A stretch of 60,000 nt of DNA, taken from contig NW_027017953.1 in NCBI RefSeq assembly GCF_032854445.1, positions 1,120,501 to 1,180,500 on the forward strand, read 5' to 3'. This stretch comes from Liolophura sinensis (taxonomy: Eukaryota; Mollusca; Polyplacophora; Chitonida; Chitonidae). Position numbers and translations under genes: made by a program. Position 1 is the first letter of the stretch. The number at the start of each line of letters is the position of its first letter. The notes beneath the pieces were generated by a model. That model made no database searches. It was not told the origin of the DNA and saw only the letters and a list, made by a program, of their open reading frames with translations. Of this stretch, positions 1-11,545 are shown one piece after another.

Positions 1-70
1 GCCTTGCCTTCTGATCTAGAGAGAGTTATTGCCATGGAAGCCACACAGTTTGCTGGGTCTCTTTTTGCAG

Positions 71-212
71 ACAAGCCTGTGTATCAGAGCTGCTGTACCC
101 TCTGTGTACAGTGTTAGATGACAGTATAGGATGTGCTGTGTGGTTTGCTGCCAGGGGAACTGGATTACTGAGGACAGCATCAACTCCACATGCATACAGC
201 AGTGAGGCCAAG
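71..212 (+). CDS. ASNSD1: ASNSD1 exon (first in window)
   Basis: The acceptor is ctctttttgcag at 59-70 and the donor is GAGGCCAAG|GTCAGT at 212/213. The exon has 1 nt completing a codon from the previous exon, then 47 codons, ending in phase 0. It encodes [16 protein letters not shown], then [11 protein letters not shown], and ends AYSSEAK. The last ~25 bases and the donor seed the adjacent 60-bp array. Confidence 0.9.
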
Positions 213-3200
213 GTCAGTTCTAGGTCACACTGCCCACGTAAACCTTTACATGCACACAATGTACAGCAGTGAGACCAAGGTCAGTTCAAGATCACGCTAC
301 CCATGTGAGCCCTTACATGCTTGTAGCAGTGAGGCCATGGTCAGTTCAAGATCACGCTACCCATGTGAGTCCTTACATGCTTGTAGCAGTGAGGCCATGG
401 TCAGTTCAAGATCACGCTACCCATGTGAGCCCTTACATGCTTGTAGCAGTGAGGCCATGGTCAGTTCAAGATCACGCTACCCATGTGAGTCCTTACATGC
501 TTGTAGCAGTGAGGCCATGGTCAGTTCAAGATCACGCTACCCATGTGAGTCCTTACATGCTTGTAGCAGTGAGGCCATGGTCAGTTCAAGATCACACTGG
601 CCACGTGAGCCCTTACATGCTTGTAGCAGTGAGGCCATGGTCAGTTCAAGATCACGCTACCCATGTGAGTCCTTACATGCTTGTAGCAGTGAGGCCATGG
701 TCAGTTCAAGATCACTCTGCCCATGTGAGCCCTTACATGCTTGTAGCAGCGAGACCAAGGTCAGTTCAAGATCACTCTGCCCATGTGAGTCCTTACATGC
801 TTGTAGCAATGAGGCCATGGTCAGTTCAAGATCACACTGGCCACGTGAGCCCTTACATGCTTGTAGCAGTGAGGCCATGGTCAGTTCAAGATCACGCTAC
901 CCATGTGAGTCCTTACATGCTTGTAGCAGTGAGGCCATGGTCAGTTCAAGATCACACTGGCCACGTGAGCCCTTACATGCTTGTAGCAGTGAGGCCATGG
1001 TCAGTTCAAGATCACTCTGCCCATGTGAGTCCTTACATGCTTGTAGCAGTGAGGCCATGGTCAGTTCAAGATCACGCTGCCCATGTGAGCCCTTACATGC
1101 TTGTAGCAGCGAGACCAAGGTCAGTTCAAGATCACTCTGCCCATGTGAGTCCTTACATGCTTGTAGCAATGAGGCCATGGTCAGTTCAAGATCACGCTAC
1201 CCATGTGAGCCCTTACATGCTTGTAGCAGTGAGGCCATGGTCAGTTCAAGATCACGCTACCCATGTGAGTCCTTACATGCTTGTAGCAGTGAGGCCATGG
1301 TCAGTTCAAGATCACACTGGCCACGTGAGCCCTTACATGCTTGTAGCAGTGAGGCCATGGTCAGTTCAAGATCACGCTACCCATGTGAGTCCTTACATGC
1401 TTGTAGCAGTGAGGCCATGGTCAGTTCAAGATCACACTGGCCACGTGAGCCCTTACATGCTTGTAGCAGTGAGGCCATGGTCAGTTCAAGATCACACTGG
1501 CCACGTGAGCCCTTACATGCTTGTAGCAGTGAGGCCATGGTCAGTTCAAGATCACGCTACCCATGTGAGTCCTTACATGCTTGTAGCAGTGAGGCCATGG
1601 TCAGTTCAAGATCACGCTACCCATGTGAGTCCTTACATGCTTGTAGCAGTGAGGCCATGGTCAGTTCAAGATCACACTGGCCACGTGAGCCCTTACATGC
1701 TTGTAGCAGTGAGGCCATGGTCAGTTCAAGATCACGCTACCCATGTGAGTCCTTACATGCTTGTAGCAATGAGGCCATGGTCAGTTCAAGATCACTCTGC
1801 CCATGTGAGCCCTTACATGCTTGTAGCAGTGAGGCCATGGTCAGTTCAAGATCACACTGGCCACGTGAGCCCTTACATGCTTGTAGCAGTGAGGCCATGG
1901 TCAGTTCAAGATCACGCTACCCATGTGAGCCCTTACATGCTTGTAGCAGTGAGGCCATGGTCAGTTCAAGATCACGCTACCCATGTGAGTCCTTACATGC
2001 TTGTAGCAGTGAGGCCATGGTCAGTTCAAGATCACACTGGCCACGTGAGCCCTTACATGCTTGTAGCAGTGAGGCCATGGTCAGTTCAAGATCACGCTAC
2101 CCATGTGAGTCCTTACATGCTTGTAGCAGTGAGGCCATGGTCAGTTCAAGATCACACTGGCCACGTGAGCCCTTACATGCTTGTAGCAGTGAGGCCATGG
2201 TCAGTTCAAGATCACTCTGCCCATGTGAGTCCTTACATGCTTGTAGCAGTGAGGCCATGGTCAGTTCAAGATCACGCTGCCCATGTGAGCCCTTACATGC
2301 TTGTAGCAGCGAGACCAAGGTCAGTTCAAGATCACTCTGCCCATGTGAGTCCTTACATGCTTGTAGCAATGAGGCCATGGTCAGTTCAAGATCACTCTGC
2401 CCATGTGAGTCCTTACATGCTTGTAGCAGTGAGGCCATGGTCAGTTCAAGATCACGCTGCCCACGTGAGTCCTTACATGCTTGTAGCAGTGAGGCCATGG
2501 TCAGTTCAAGATCACGCTGCCCACGTGAACCCTTACATGCTTGTAGCAGTGAGGCCATGGTCAGTTCAAGATCACGCTGCCCACGTGAGTCCTTACATGC
2601 TTGTAGCAGTGAGGCCATGGTCAGTTCAAGATCACTCTGCCCATGTGAGGCCTTACATGCTTGTAGCAGTGAGGCCATGGTCAGTTCAAGATCACGCTGC
2701 CCACGTGAGGCCTTACATGCTTGTAGCAGTGAGGCCATGGTCAGTTCAAGATCACTCTGCCCACGTGAGCCCTTACATGCTTGTAGCAGTGAGGCCATGG
2801 TCAGTTCAAGATCACTCTGCCCATGTGAGCCCTTACATGCTTGTAACAGTGAGGCCATGGTCAGTTCAAGATCACTCTGCCCATGCGAGCTCTTACATGC
2901 TTGTAGCAGTGAGGCCATGGTCAGTTCAAGATCACTCTGCCCATGTGAGCCCTTACATGCTTGTAGCAGTGAGGCCATGGTCAGTTCAAGATCACTCTGC
3001 CCATGCGAGCCCTTACATGCTTGTAGCAGCGAGGCCATGGTCAGTTCAAGATCACTCTGCCCATGTGAGCCCTTACATGCTTGTAGCAGCGAGACCATGG
3101 TCAGTTCAAGATCACTCTGCCCATGCGAGCCCTTACATGCTTGTAGCAGCGAGACCACGGTCAGTTCAAGATCACTCTGCCCATGTGAGCCCTTACATGC

Positions 3201-6200
3201 TCGTAGCAGCGAGGCCATGGTCAGTTCAAGATCACGCTACCCATGTGAGTCCTTACATGCTTGTAGCAGTGAGGCCATGGTCAGTTCAAGATCACGCTAC
3301 CCATGTGAGTCCTTACATGCTTGTAGCAGTGAGGCCATGGTCAGTTCAAGATCACACTGGCCACGTGAGCCCTTACATGCTTGTAGCAGTGAGGCCATGG
3401 TCAGTTCAAGATCACGCTACCCATGTGAGTCCTTACATGCTTGTAGCAATGAGGCCATGGTCAGTTCAAGATCACTCTGCCCATGTGAGCCCTTACATGC
3501 TTGTAGCAGTGAGGCCATGGTCAGTTCAAGATCACACTGGCCACGTGAGCCCTTACATGCTTGTAGCAGTGAGGCCATGGTCAGTTCAAGATCACGCTAC
3601 CCATGTGAGCCCTTACATGCTTGTAGCAGTGAGGCCATGGTCAGTTCAAGATCACGCTACCCATGTGAGTCCTTACATGCTTGTAGCAGTGAGGCCATGG
3701 TCAGTTCAAGATCACACTGGCCACGTGAGCCCTTACATGCTTGTAGCAGTGAGGCCATGGTCAGTTCAAGATCACGCTACCCATGTGAGTCCTTACATGC
3801 TTGTAGCAGTGAGGCCATGGTCAGTTCAAGATCACACTGGCCACGTGAGCCCTTACATGCTTGTAGCAGTGAGGCCATGGTCAGTTCAAGATCACTCTGC
3901 CCATGTGAGTCCTTACATGCTTGTAGCAGTGAGGCCATGGTCAGTTCAAGATCACGCTGCCCATGTGAGCCCTTACATGCTTGTAGCAGCGAGACCAAGG
4001 TCAGTTCAAGATCACTCTGCCCATGTGAGTCCTTACATGCTTGTAGCAATGAGGCCATGGTCAGTTCAAGATCACTCTGCCCATGTGAGTCCTTACATGC
4101 TTGTAGCAGTGAGGCCATGGTCAGTTCAAGATCACGCTGCCCACGTGAGTCCTTACATGCTTGTAGCAGTGAGGCCATGGTCAGTTCAAGATCACGCTGC
4201 CCACGTGAACCCTTACATGCTTGTAGCAGTGAGGCCATGGTCAGTTCAAGATCACGCTGCCCACGTGAGTCCTTACATGCTTGTAGCAGTGAGGCCATGG
4301 TCAGTTCAAGATCACTCTGCCCATGTGAGGCCTTACATGCTTGTAGCAGTGAGGCCATGGTCAGTTCAAGATCACGCTGCCCATGTGAGGCCTTACATGC
4401 TTGTAGCAGTGAGGCCATGGTCAGTTCAAGATCACTCTGCCCACGTGAGCCCTTACATGCTTGTAGCAGTGAGGCCATGGTCAGTTCAAGATCACTCTGC
4501 CCATGTGAGCCCTTACATGCTTGTAACAGTGAGGCCATGGTCAGTTCAAGATCACTCTGCCCATGCGAGCTCTTACATGCTTGTAGCAGTGAGGCCATGG
4601 TCAGTTCAAGATCACTCTGCCCATGTGAGCCCTTACATGCTTGTAGCAGTGAGGCCATGGTCAGTTCAAGATCACTCTGCCCATGCGAGCCCTTACATGC
4701 TTGTAGCAGCGAGGCCATGGTCAGTTCAAGATCACTCTGCCCATGTGAGCCCTTACATGCTTGTAGCAGCGAGGCCATGGTCAGTTCAAGATCACTCTGC
4801 CCATGCGAGCCCTTACATGCTTGTAGCAGCGAGACCACGGTCAGTTCAAGATCACTCTGCCCATGTGAGCCCTTACATGCTCGTAGCAGCGAGGCCATGG
4901 TCAGTTCAAGATCACTCTGCCCATGTGAGCCCTTACATGCTTGTAGTAGCGAGGCCAAGGTCACTTCAAGGTCATACGTGTACTATCAACACAGGCCTTC
5001 ACATGCGTTCAGCCATAATGCTGGCCGCCATCATATAAGTAAAATATTCTTGAGTACGGCGTAAAACACCAATCAAATAAATAAATAAATAAATACATGC
5101 TTTCAGCAGTGAAGTCAAGGTCAGTTCAAGGGCATGTTGTACACAAGTCTTTGTATGCACATAGCAGTGAGACCAAGGTCAGTGCAAGGTCATGCTATCC
5201 ACATGAGGCGAAGGTCAGTACAAGGTCACACTGCAGAGTGGTTGATGTGCCATGCCCATGTCTTATACCATAGCTGTAATCCTGAGTGGTGTCTTTGTGT
5301 TGATTGTGAAGTTTTTTACCTCTGGCTACATTTAGATTCCACCATTGAGGATGCCAGTTTCCTGTCAGTATTGGTTTCTTCGATAATAATAAATAAACAC
5401 AATGCAAAGGTACACATTCACAGTGTCCAACTGATCCTGTCATATGCTGCTGTTTATATACAAAACTGGTTGGAGGTGCAGAAGGTGATCGATTTGCTTG
5501 TCAATGTCAGGCAAGTTTTGAATTAAATGTGTTCATATTCTGTTGTCATGGATACAATGGTTGTATGGTTGTAGGTAGTACTGGTGGGAATGGGGGCAGA
5601 TGAACAACTGGCAGGCTACTCCAGACACAGGACCAAATTCCAGTAAGCTCGGAAACTAAAACAATCAGTTACTTCACATGCTAGGCACCAGTAAGAATAG
5701 GTGATAAAAGCTTGAATGTTAAGTAATCAAATTTTGCGCCTTAAAATCTGCCATCATCAGAGGAAAATGGCCCTGTTCAGAGGAAACATTCTAACATGCT
5801 TGTTAAAAATACGTTAAATACATTCCCTTGATGAGCATCTTCCAGCTTATGAGCAGATGTTCGCGAATAGACAATGCAACATGTCCAAGGTGCAGATTCT
5901 ATCAGCGGATTTTAATTCCCCAAGTATTTTATCACCAGACTTAACATTTTTATATGATTGTATGCAATGTGTCTTTAGCAGGATTTCTTATATGCCTCAT
6001 GAAAGGAAAGGGGGCTAAATTTGTGAAAGAAACGTGAATAAAAGAATCTGTGAAAATGAACTATGAAGTGGACTTGGCTTACTTCAACCAAGGATTAGAT
6101 CCATGCGTCCTTGTTTGAAGGTTGGGGCAAACATTATGTTATGGAGTGGACTTGGCTTACTTCAACCAAGGATGAGATCCATACGTCCTTGTTTGAAGGT

Positions 6201-8390
6201 TGGGCAAACATTTTGTTATGGAGTGGACTTGGCTTACTTCAACCAAGGATGAGATCCATGCGTCCTTGTTTGAAGGCCGGGGCAAACATTATGTTATGGA
6301 GTGGACTTGGCTTACTTCAACCAAGGATGAGATCCATGCGTCCTTGTTTGAAGGCCGGGGCAAACATTATGCTATGACGTGGACTTGGCTTACTTCAACC
6401 AAGGAGGAGATCCATGCGTCCTTGTTTGAAGGTTTGGGCAAACATTATGCTAGGAGGTGGATGAAACTTTACGCTGAGCTGTTTTGGGTTTTTTTGGCTG
6501 GACAATATTGAATTCAACAGTTTTTTCCCCTAATACGTGCTTGATGAAGCTACCCATCTGTCTTATCTGTTCATAATTCAGCAATTATTCAATAATCAAT
6601 ATAGTGGTCATACATAGCATCACTGTTGGCTGCTGTCATGTCACCAGGGCATGGGCACAACTGGAGCGACATCCGTATGCCTAAATACACATGTACAGAG
6701 CATATGGCTTTATTTTTCAGGGAGAGTGGTTGGGAGGGTCTGGTGGGTGAACTCCAGATGGAGGTAGACCGAATCTCTACACGGAATTTAGGACGAGATG
6801 ACAGGTGAGTTGGCACTCAGAGAATGCTGAGTTAGAAACATCCAGAAACAGGATGCTGTGCTAGAATCCATATATACAGTCCGGTAATAGGATTATGTGC
6901 TAGAATCCATAAGTACAGTCCAGAAACAGGATGCTGTGCTAGAATCCATATATACAGTCCAGAAACAGGATGCTGTGCTAGAATCCATATATACAGTCCA
7001 GAAACAGGATGCTGTGCTAGAATCCAGATATACAGTCCAGAAACAGGATGCTGTGCTAGAATCCATATATAGTGTCCAGAAACAGGATGCTGTGCAAGAA
7101 TCCATATGTACTGCCCAGTAATAGGATTATGTGCTAGAATCCATAAGTACTGTCCAGAGACAGGATGCTGTGCTAGAATCCATATATACAGTCCAGAAAC
7201 AGGATGCTGTGCTAGAATCCATATATACCGTCCAGAAACAGGATGCTGTGCTAGAATCCATATATACAGTCCAGAAACAGGATGCTGTGCTAGAATCTTT
7301 ATCCCTGTATTATAATGAATGATTTGGAATTGTGTCAAGGTAATGGTGTCACTATCATGTCTATCAAGGCTTCACCATTTACTACACAGCGGAAGTAGCC
7401 ATCCTACAGTGAGCCAGCATACATATAGGCTGAGTACATGTGCACCCACTAAGGATTGATCCCTTCAGTGACCACAGCATGTTATATTTATGAGACAAGC
7501 GTAAAACATTTGAGCTGTGACATACAAACTTGAAAAAATGCAACAAGAATCTTTTATTTTGTTCGGGGAAGACATTGAAAGACATAAAGAATCTTAATGA
7601 TCATAAATCCTACTGCATTGCTAACTTTCTCGCTGCGAGATATTTGATTTTCATCAATGTAACATTTTCAGAATAATCACAGATCATGGACGAGAATCTA
7701 GACTTCCTTTTCTGGATGAAAATGTTGTGTCATTTCTGAATCAAATACCAGTGCACCTCAAGGTAAATTTGGGCCTTTAACAAGATTGACAACAACGTAA
7801 CTTTGGTAAATGACATTTTAGATAATTCTTGCCGCTAAAATGCGCATATTATTGTCCTAGCACAAGTACATGTAACACAGTAAGGTATAGTAAGGACTCA
7901 ATATATTGTACATATTACTGTCAGGGGACAAGTAACACAGTAAGGGATGAAGCCAAGAGGACTGAACAGAATAAACGACCTAAAACTTACCTGTGTTGCC
8001 TGATTCTGAGAGGTCTGTTGATGTTAGAAAGGTCTGGTGACATCCCCCAGAGAAAAATGTAAGTTTCAGCACTAAAAGCAATTTGATCATATTTGCCTCC
8101 AAAAACATATTTTTAGGGGGTGAAATGTTAGAAGATAATAACCATTATCACTTAAAGTAAGACATCTGAGCTGTCTTCTCCGTGTGCTTGGTTTACAGGC
8201 AGACCTGAGGCTTCCCCGAGGGGTGGGGGAGAAATTACTGCTGCGGTTGTGTGCGGTGAAGCTTGGCTTGCCTCTCACCGCCGTGGCGCCAAAACGGGCC
8301 ATTCAGTTTGGGTCGCGCATTGCAAAGTCTGAGAACCACAAAGAACACGCCTCTGATTTCTGTCCACGCTTGCAGGCAACAAGCTCATAG
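71..8390 (+). CDS. ASNSD1: ASNSD1 orthologue, 3' part (five exons, 5' end outside window)
   Basis: Gene-level entry: exons 71-212, 5575-5642, 6721-6804, 7672-7762 and 8199-8390. They join in phase (1 nt + 192 codons including the stop, about 191 aa). The product matches the C-terminal asparagine-synthetase-like domain of ASNSD1. Visible landmarks in order are [59 protein letters not shown], and [13 protein letters not shown] followed by [13 protein letters not shown]. In the family this domain follows an N-terminal class-II glutamine amidotransferase domain, which would lie left of the window along with the pyrophosphatase loop. The enzymatic role of ASNSD1 is poorly established. All introns are GT-AG. 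The first intron (213-5574) is almost entirely a 60-bp minisatellite derived from the preceding exon end. The gene is convergent with STK11. Orthology is confident; exact boundaries are inferred from splice sites and phase. Confidence 0.93.
195..4985 (+). repeat. 60-bp minisatellite, ~80 copies, derived from ASNSD1 exon end plus 5' splice site
   Basis: The period is exactly 60 bp from about 280 to 4980, with only substitutions; the first unit is 67 bp. The unit core is AGCAGTGAGGCCATGGTCAG. The seed is the exon end AGCAGTGAGGCCAAG|GTCAG at 198-217, so every unit carries a copy of the donor. Most copies have ATG|GTCAGT; a few (near 754, 1114, 2314 and 3994) keep AAG|GTCAGT. No unit contains an in-frame stop in several frames on either strand, which yields very long spurious ORFs. 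Degenerate units continue at 5097-5250 beyond a SINE insertion. Confidence 0.97.
5012..5095 (+). mobile_element. SINE-A 3' fragment inserted in the 60-bp array
   Basis: The stretch reads CATAATGCTGGCCGCCATCA, then TTCTTGAGTACGGCGTAAAA, and an (AATA)n tail. This is the 3' half of the dispersed SINE family seen at 35688-35968 and elsewhere in this window. Minisatellite units lie on both sides (to about 4985 and from 5097), so the insertion split an existing array. Confidence 0.8.
5097..5250 (+). repeat. Degenerate units of the 60-bp ASNSD1 array beyond the SINE
   Basis: Three diverged units contain CAGTGA(A/G)(G/A)..AAGGTCAG at 5107-5119, 5166-5180 and 5207-5220. They preserve the AAG|GTCAG donor better than the core array does, which fits older edge copies that escaped homogenisation. 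Confidence 0.8.
5251..5574. other. ASNSD1 intron end, no recognised element
   Basis: Unique-looking AT-rich intron sequence ending in tatggttgtag, the acceptor of the next exon. No repeat or conserved coding sequence is visible. Confidence 0.5.
5575..5642 (+). CDS. ASNSD1: ASNSD1 exon: GADEQLAGY segment
   Basis: The acceptor ends at 5574 and the donor CA|GTAAGC is at 5642/5643. The exon has 22 codons plus 2 nt, starting in phase 0 to match the previous exon. It encodes [19 protein letters not shown] followed by TKF. The [13 protein letters not shown] block is the most diagnostic ASNSD1 match in the window. Confidence 0.93.
6062..6460 (+). repeat. 78-bp minisatellite (~5 copies) in ASNSD1 intron
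   Basis: Repeats of TGGACTTGGCTTACTTCAAC...GTCCTTGTTTGAAGG...AAACATTATG spaced 77-78 bp. No splice-site relation to neighbouring exons was found. Confidence 0.9.
6721..6804 (+). CDS. ASNSD1: ASNSD1 exon: RNLGRDDR segment
   Basis: The acceptor is tatttttcag and the donor ACAG|GTGAGT is at 6804/6805. The exon has 1 + 81 + 2 nt and encodes [12 protein letters not shown], then [23 protein letters not shown] is conserved in the family. Confidence 0.93.
6832..7305 (+). repeat. 39-bp minisatellite (~12 copies) just after an ASNSD1 donor
   Basis: Unit CAGAAACAGGATGCTGTGCT plus AGAATCCATATATACAGTC, period 39. It begins about 28 bp after the 6804 donor but does not include recognisable exon sequence. 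Confidence 0.92.
7306..7671. other. ASNSD1 intron, unannotated
   Basis: AT-rich intron between the 39-bp array and the acceptor aacattttcag at 7661-7671. Nothing else is recognised. Confidence 0.5.
7672..7762 (+). CDS. ASNSD1: ASNSD1 exon: [13 protein letters not shown] segment
   Basis: The donor is AAG|GTAAAT at 7762/7763. The exon has 1 + 90 nt, giving [18 protein letters not shown] followed by [11 protein letters not shown]. It ends in phase 0. Confidence 0.93.
8199..8390 (+). CDS. ASNSD1: ASNSD1 terminal exon
   Basis: The acceptor is ttggtttacag at 8188-8198. There are 63 codons and TAG at 8388-8390. It encodes [16 protein letters not shown] and [13 protein letters not shown] and ends CPRLQATSS. 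The end is slightly shorter than in vertebrates. Confidence 0.93.
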   Translation, partial: ADLRLPRGVGEKLLLRLCAVKLGLPLTAVAPKRAIQFGSRIAKSENHKEHASDFCPRLQATSS

Positions 8391-8930
8391 GGCAGAAGAA
8401 CTTTTCTTTTACACACAGCTGTGATACAAATTGAGGACAACTGCCAGTTATGGGTTTGCGCACATTGGTAAGACTTGTCAAATTAACCCACATGCCGATG
8501 AATGCTTTTACATTTTGTCAATGGATCAATAAATTTGTAGTTTAGTAATTGTAGCAAGCATTAATGAAATAAAATCTTTTTATAAACAGTATTTACTGTA
8601 TCAGTGTATTTTGCCTTCCAGTAAAGGGCCACTGTAGTTTCAAAGTGGTTGTGTATTAAAGAAGGGTTTATAAAGGACCAAAAGCATTCATATAGTTTCC
8701 TAAATTCAGTTCATGTGAAGGGTATCAGTTTGTCTGCTACAAGTAATAAAAGATCAGTTGGGCACAACCGTTCAGTTGCTTCACCTTTATGTCTAATAAA
8801 GGCGTTAACCCTGGCAGAGGTGTAGCCACAAATGATGCTGTACTCTCAAATTGCTTGCATCATTCAAGCAGAGCTGATTTACCTCATGTTGCCCAATTGA
8901 ATGTTGGGTCAGGAATAGATTTGGGCTGAT
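8391..8930 (+). other. ASNSD1 3' UTR and flank with candidate poly(A) signals
   Basis: AATAAA occurs at 8528-8533 and 8568-8573, 138 and 178 nt after the stop. Both are plausible cleavage signals; which is used cannot be seen. The rest has no recognised feature up to the 92-bp array. Confidence 0.5.
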
Positions 8931-8934
8931 CAAC

Positions 8935-10145
8935 TCTAGACTTTGGCCAGTTGAGCCTACACAAGCTGAGCCTACACAAGCTGTGTGAACACTCACAGTG
9001 AAAGAAATGGCTACTCTCAAAATAATCGTGAGACTTTGGCCAGATGAGCCTACACAAGCTGAGCCTACACAAGCTGTGTGAACACTCACAGTGAAAGAAA
9101 TGGCTACTCTCAAAATAATCGTGAGACTTTGGTCAGTTGAGCCACACAAAGTGAGCCTACACAAGCTGTGTGAACACTCACAGTGAAAGAAATGGCTACT
9201 CTCAAAATAATCGTGAGACTTTGGCCAGTTGAGCCACACAAACTGAGCCTACACAAGCTGTGTGAACACTCACAGTGAAAGAAATGGCTACTCTCAAAAT
9301 AATCGTGAGACTTTGGCCAGTTGAGCCACACAAAGTGAGCCTACACAAGCTGTGTGAACACTCACAGTGAAAGAAATGGCTACTCTCAAAATAATCGTGA
9401 GACTTTGGCCAGTTGAGCCACACAAACTGAGCCTACACAAGCTGTGTGAACACTCACAGTGAAAGAAATGGCTACTCTCAAAATAATCGTGAGACTTTGG
9501 TCAGTTGAGCCACACAAACTGAGCCTACACAAGCTGTGTGAACACTCACAGTGAAAGAAATGGCTACTCTCAAAATAATCGTGAGACTTTGGCCGGATGA
9601 GCCTAGACAAACTGAGCCTACACAAGCTGTGTGAACACTCACAATGAAAGAAATGGCTACTCTCAAAATAATCGTGAGACTTTGGCCAGTTGAGCCACAC
9701 AAACTGAGCCTACACAAGCTGTGTGAACACTCACAGTGAAAGAAATGGCTACTCTCAAAATAATCAGGAGACTTTGGCCAGTTGAGCCACACAAACTGAG
9801 CCTACACAAGCTGTGTGAACACTCACAGTGAAAGAAATGGCTACTCTCAAAATAATCATGAGACTTTGGCCAGTTGAGCCACACAAACTGAGCCTACACA
9901 AGCTGTGTGAACACTCACAGTGAAAGAAATGGCTACTCTCAAAATAATCATGAGACTTTGGCCAGTTGAGCCACACAAACTGAGCCTACACAAGCTGTGT
10001 GAACACTCACAGTGAAAGAAATGGCTACTCTCAAAATAATCATGAGACTTTGGCCGGATGAGCCTACACAAACTGAGCCTACACAAACTGAGCCTACACA
10101 AGCTGTGTGAACACTCACAGTGAAAGAAATGGCTACTCTCAAATA
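8935..10145 (+). repeat. 92-bp minisatellite (~13 copies), intergenic
   Basis: Unit contains TTTGGCCAGTTGAGCC, then CTACACAAGCTGTGTGAACA, and ends GCTACTCTCAAAATAATCGT. Period 92 bp with few substitutions. It lies between the convergent ASNSD1 and STK11 3' ends. Confidence 0.95.
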
Positions 10146-10179
10146 ATCCTCTTCTTGCCAAAAAGGGCAAATAATGACA

Positions 10180-10370
10180 AAGCTTTAATAGAGACTGTCA
10201 AGAATATTTCATTTATATGATGGCGGCCAGCATTATGTTGGGAGGAAAGCTGGCACAGCTCTGGGGGGAAACCCATGACCATCCGCAGGTTACTGGCAGA
10301 CCACGTACGGCCAGAGAGGAAGCCAGCATGAGCTGAACTTGAACTCACAGCGACCGCATGAGACTGTCAA
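10180..10370 (-). mobile_element. SINE-A copy, tail end truncated
   Basis: On the + strand it reads AAGAATATTTCATTTATATG, then GGCGGCCAGCATTATG, ACCCATGACCATCCGCAGG and GAGGAAGCCAGCATGAGCTG. This is the reverse complement of the 35688-35968 copy. Confidence 0.8.
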
Positions 10371-10574
10371 GTTCAGAGATGATAACCAACATGCAAGTTT
10401 CAAGATTCGACGTGACAACATGATGGTGATGTACCTTTGTACCATGATGACATGGCTGTACCACACGGAGGACTAAACATTGCACATTAACATACTCAAG
10501 CCAAAATGCTGAATTTTCATGGAACAGAAACTGAACAGAAAAGAAGGATTTAGATCACGGGAACAAAATCAGCA

Positions 10575-11545
10575 TCAGGAAAAGCACTACACCAGGGCTT
10601 CTTTGGTGTGAACCCTCCAGCATGAGAGAAAGCACTACATTGAGTCTTCTTTGGTGTGAATCCTCCAGCATGAGGGAAGCCACTACACTGAGTCTTCTTT
10701 GGTGTCAATCCTCTAGCATGAGGGAAGCCACTACACTGAGTCTTCTTTGGTGTCAAACCTCTAGCATGAGGGAAGCCACTACACTGAGTCTTCTTTGGTG
10801 TCAAACCTCTAGCATGAGGGAAGCCACTACACTGAGTCTTCTTTGGTGTGAATCCTCCAGCATGAGGGAAACCATTACACCAGGGCTTCTGTGGTGTGAA
10901 ACCTCTAGCGTGAGGGAAGCCACTACACTGAGGATTCCTGCCTTTGAAGCTTCCAACTAGTGGGAGACCACTACACTGGGGCTTCATGGGTGTGAAGCCT
11001 CCACTATAAGGGAAACTGCTACACTGGGGCATTCTGGGTGTGAAGCTTCCAGCCTGAGGGAAACCACTACACCTGGTCTTCCTAGGTATGAAGCCTCCAA
11101 ACTAAGGGAAACCACTACACCTGGGCTTCCTGGGTGTGAAGCTTCCAGAATAAAGGAAACCACTACACCTGAGCTTCCTGGGTGTGAAGCTTCCAGCATA
11201 AGGGAAACTACTACACCTGGGCTTCCTGACTTTGAAGCCTCCAGCATTAGGGAAACTACTACACCTGGGATTTCTGGGTGTAAAGCCTCCAAAATAAGGA
11301 AAACCACTACACCTGAGCTTCCTGGCTTTGAAGCTTCCAACATCAGGGAAACCACTATACCTGGGCTTCCTGACTGAAGCCTCCAACTTTAGGAAAACCA
11401 CTACACCTGGCCTTCCAGGGTGTGAAGCCTCCAAAATAAGAGAAACCACTACACCTGGGCTTTCTGGCTTTGAAGCGTCCAGTGTAAGGGAAACCATTAC
11501 ACCTGGGCTTCCTGACTTTGAAGCCTCTGGCATAAGAGTCAAGAA
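10575..11545 (+). repeat. 48-bp minisatellite (~20 copies), intergenic
   Basis: Unit CACTACACTGAGTCTTCTTT, GGTGTCAATCCTCTAGCAT, GAGGGAAGC, period 48 near 10681. Units diverge steadily toward 11540, so it is an older and less homogenised array. Confidence 0.92.

Noticed and set aside
195-4985. CRISPR array
   Set aside because: Units are contiguous repeats with no unique spacers, in an animal intron.
190-5064. 1,624-aa and 1,589-aa repeat proteins from the 60-bp array
   Set aside because: Several frames on both strands are open at once, which follows from a stop-free 60-bp unit. The array lies inside an ASNSD1 intron with matching phases on either side.
8805-10170. Overlapping - strand ORFs in the 92-bp array
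   Set aside because: They recur every 92 bp in shifting frames, an artefact of the repeat.
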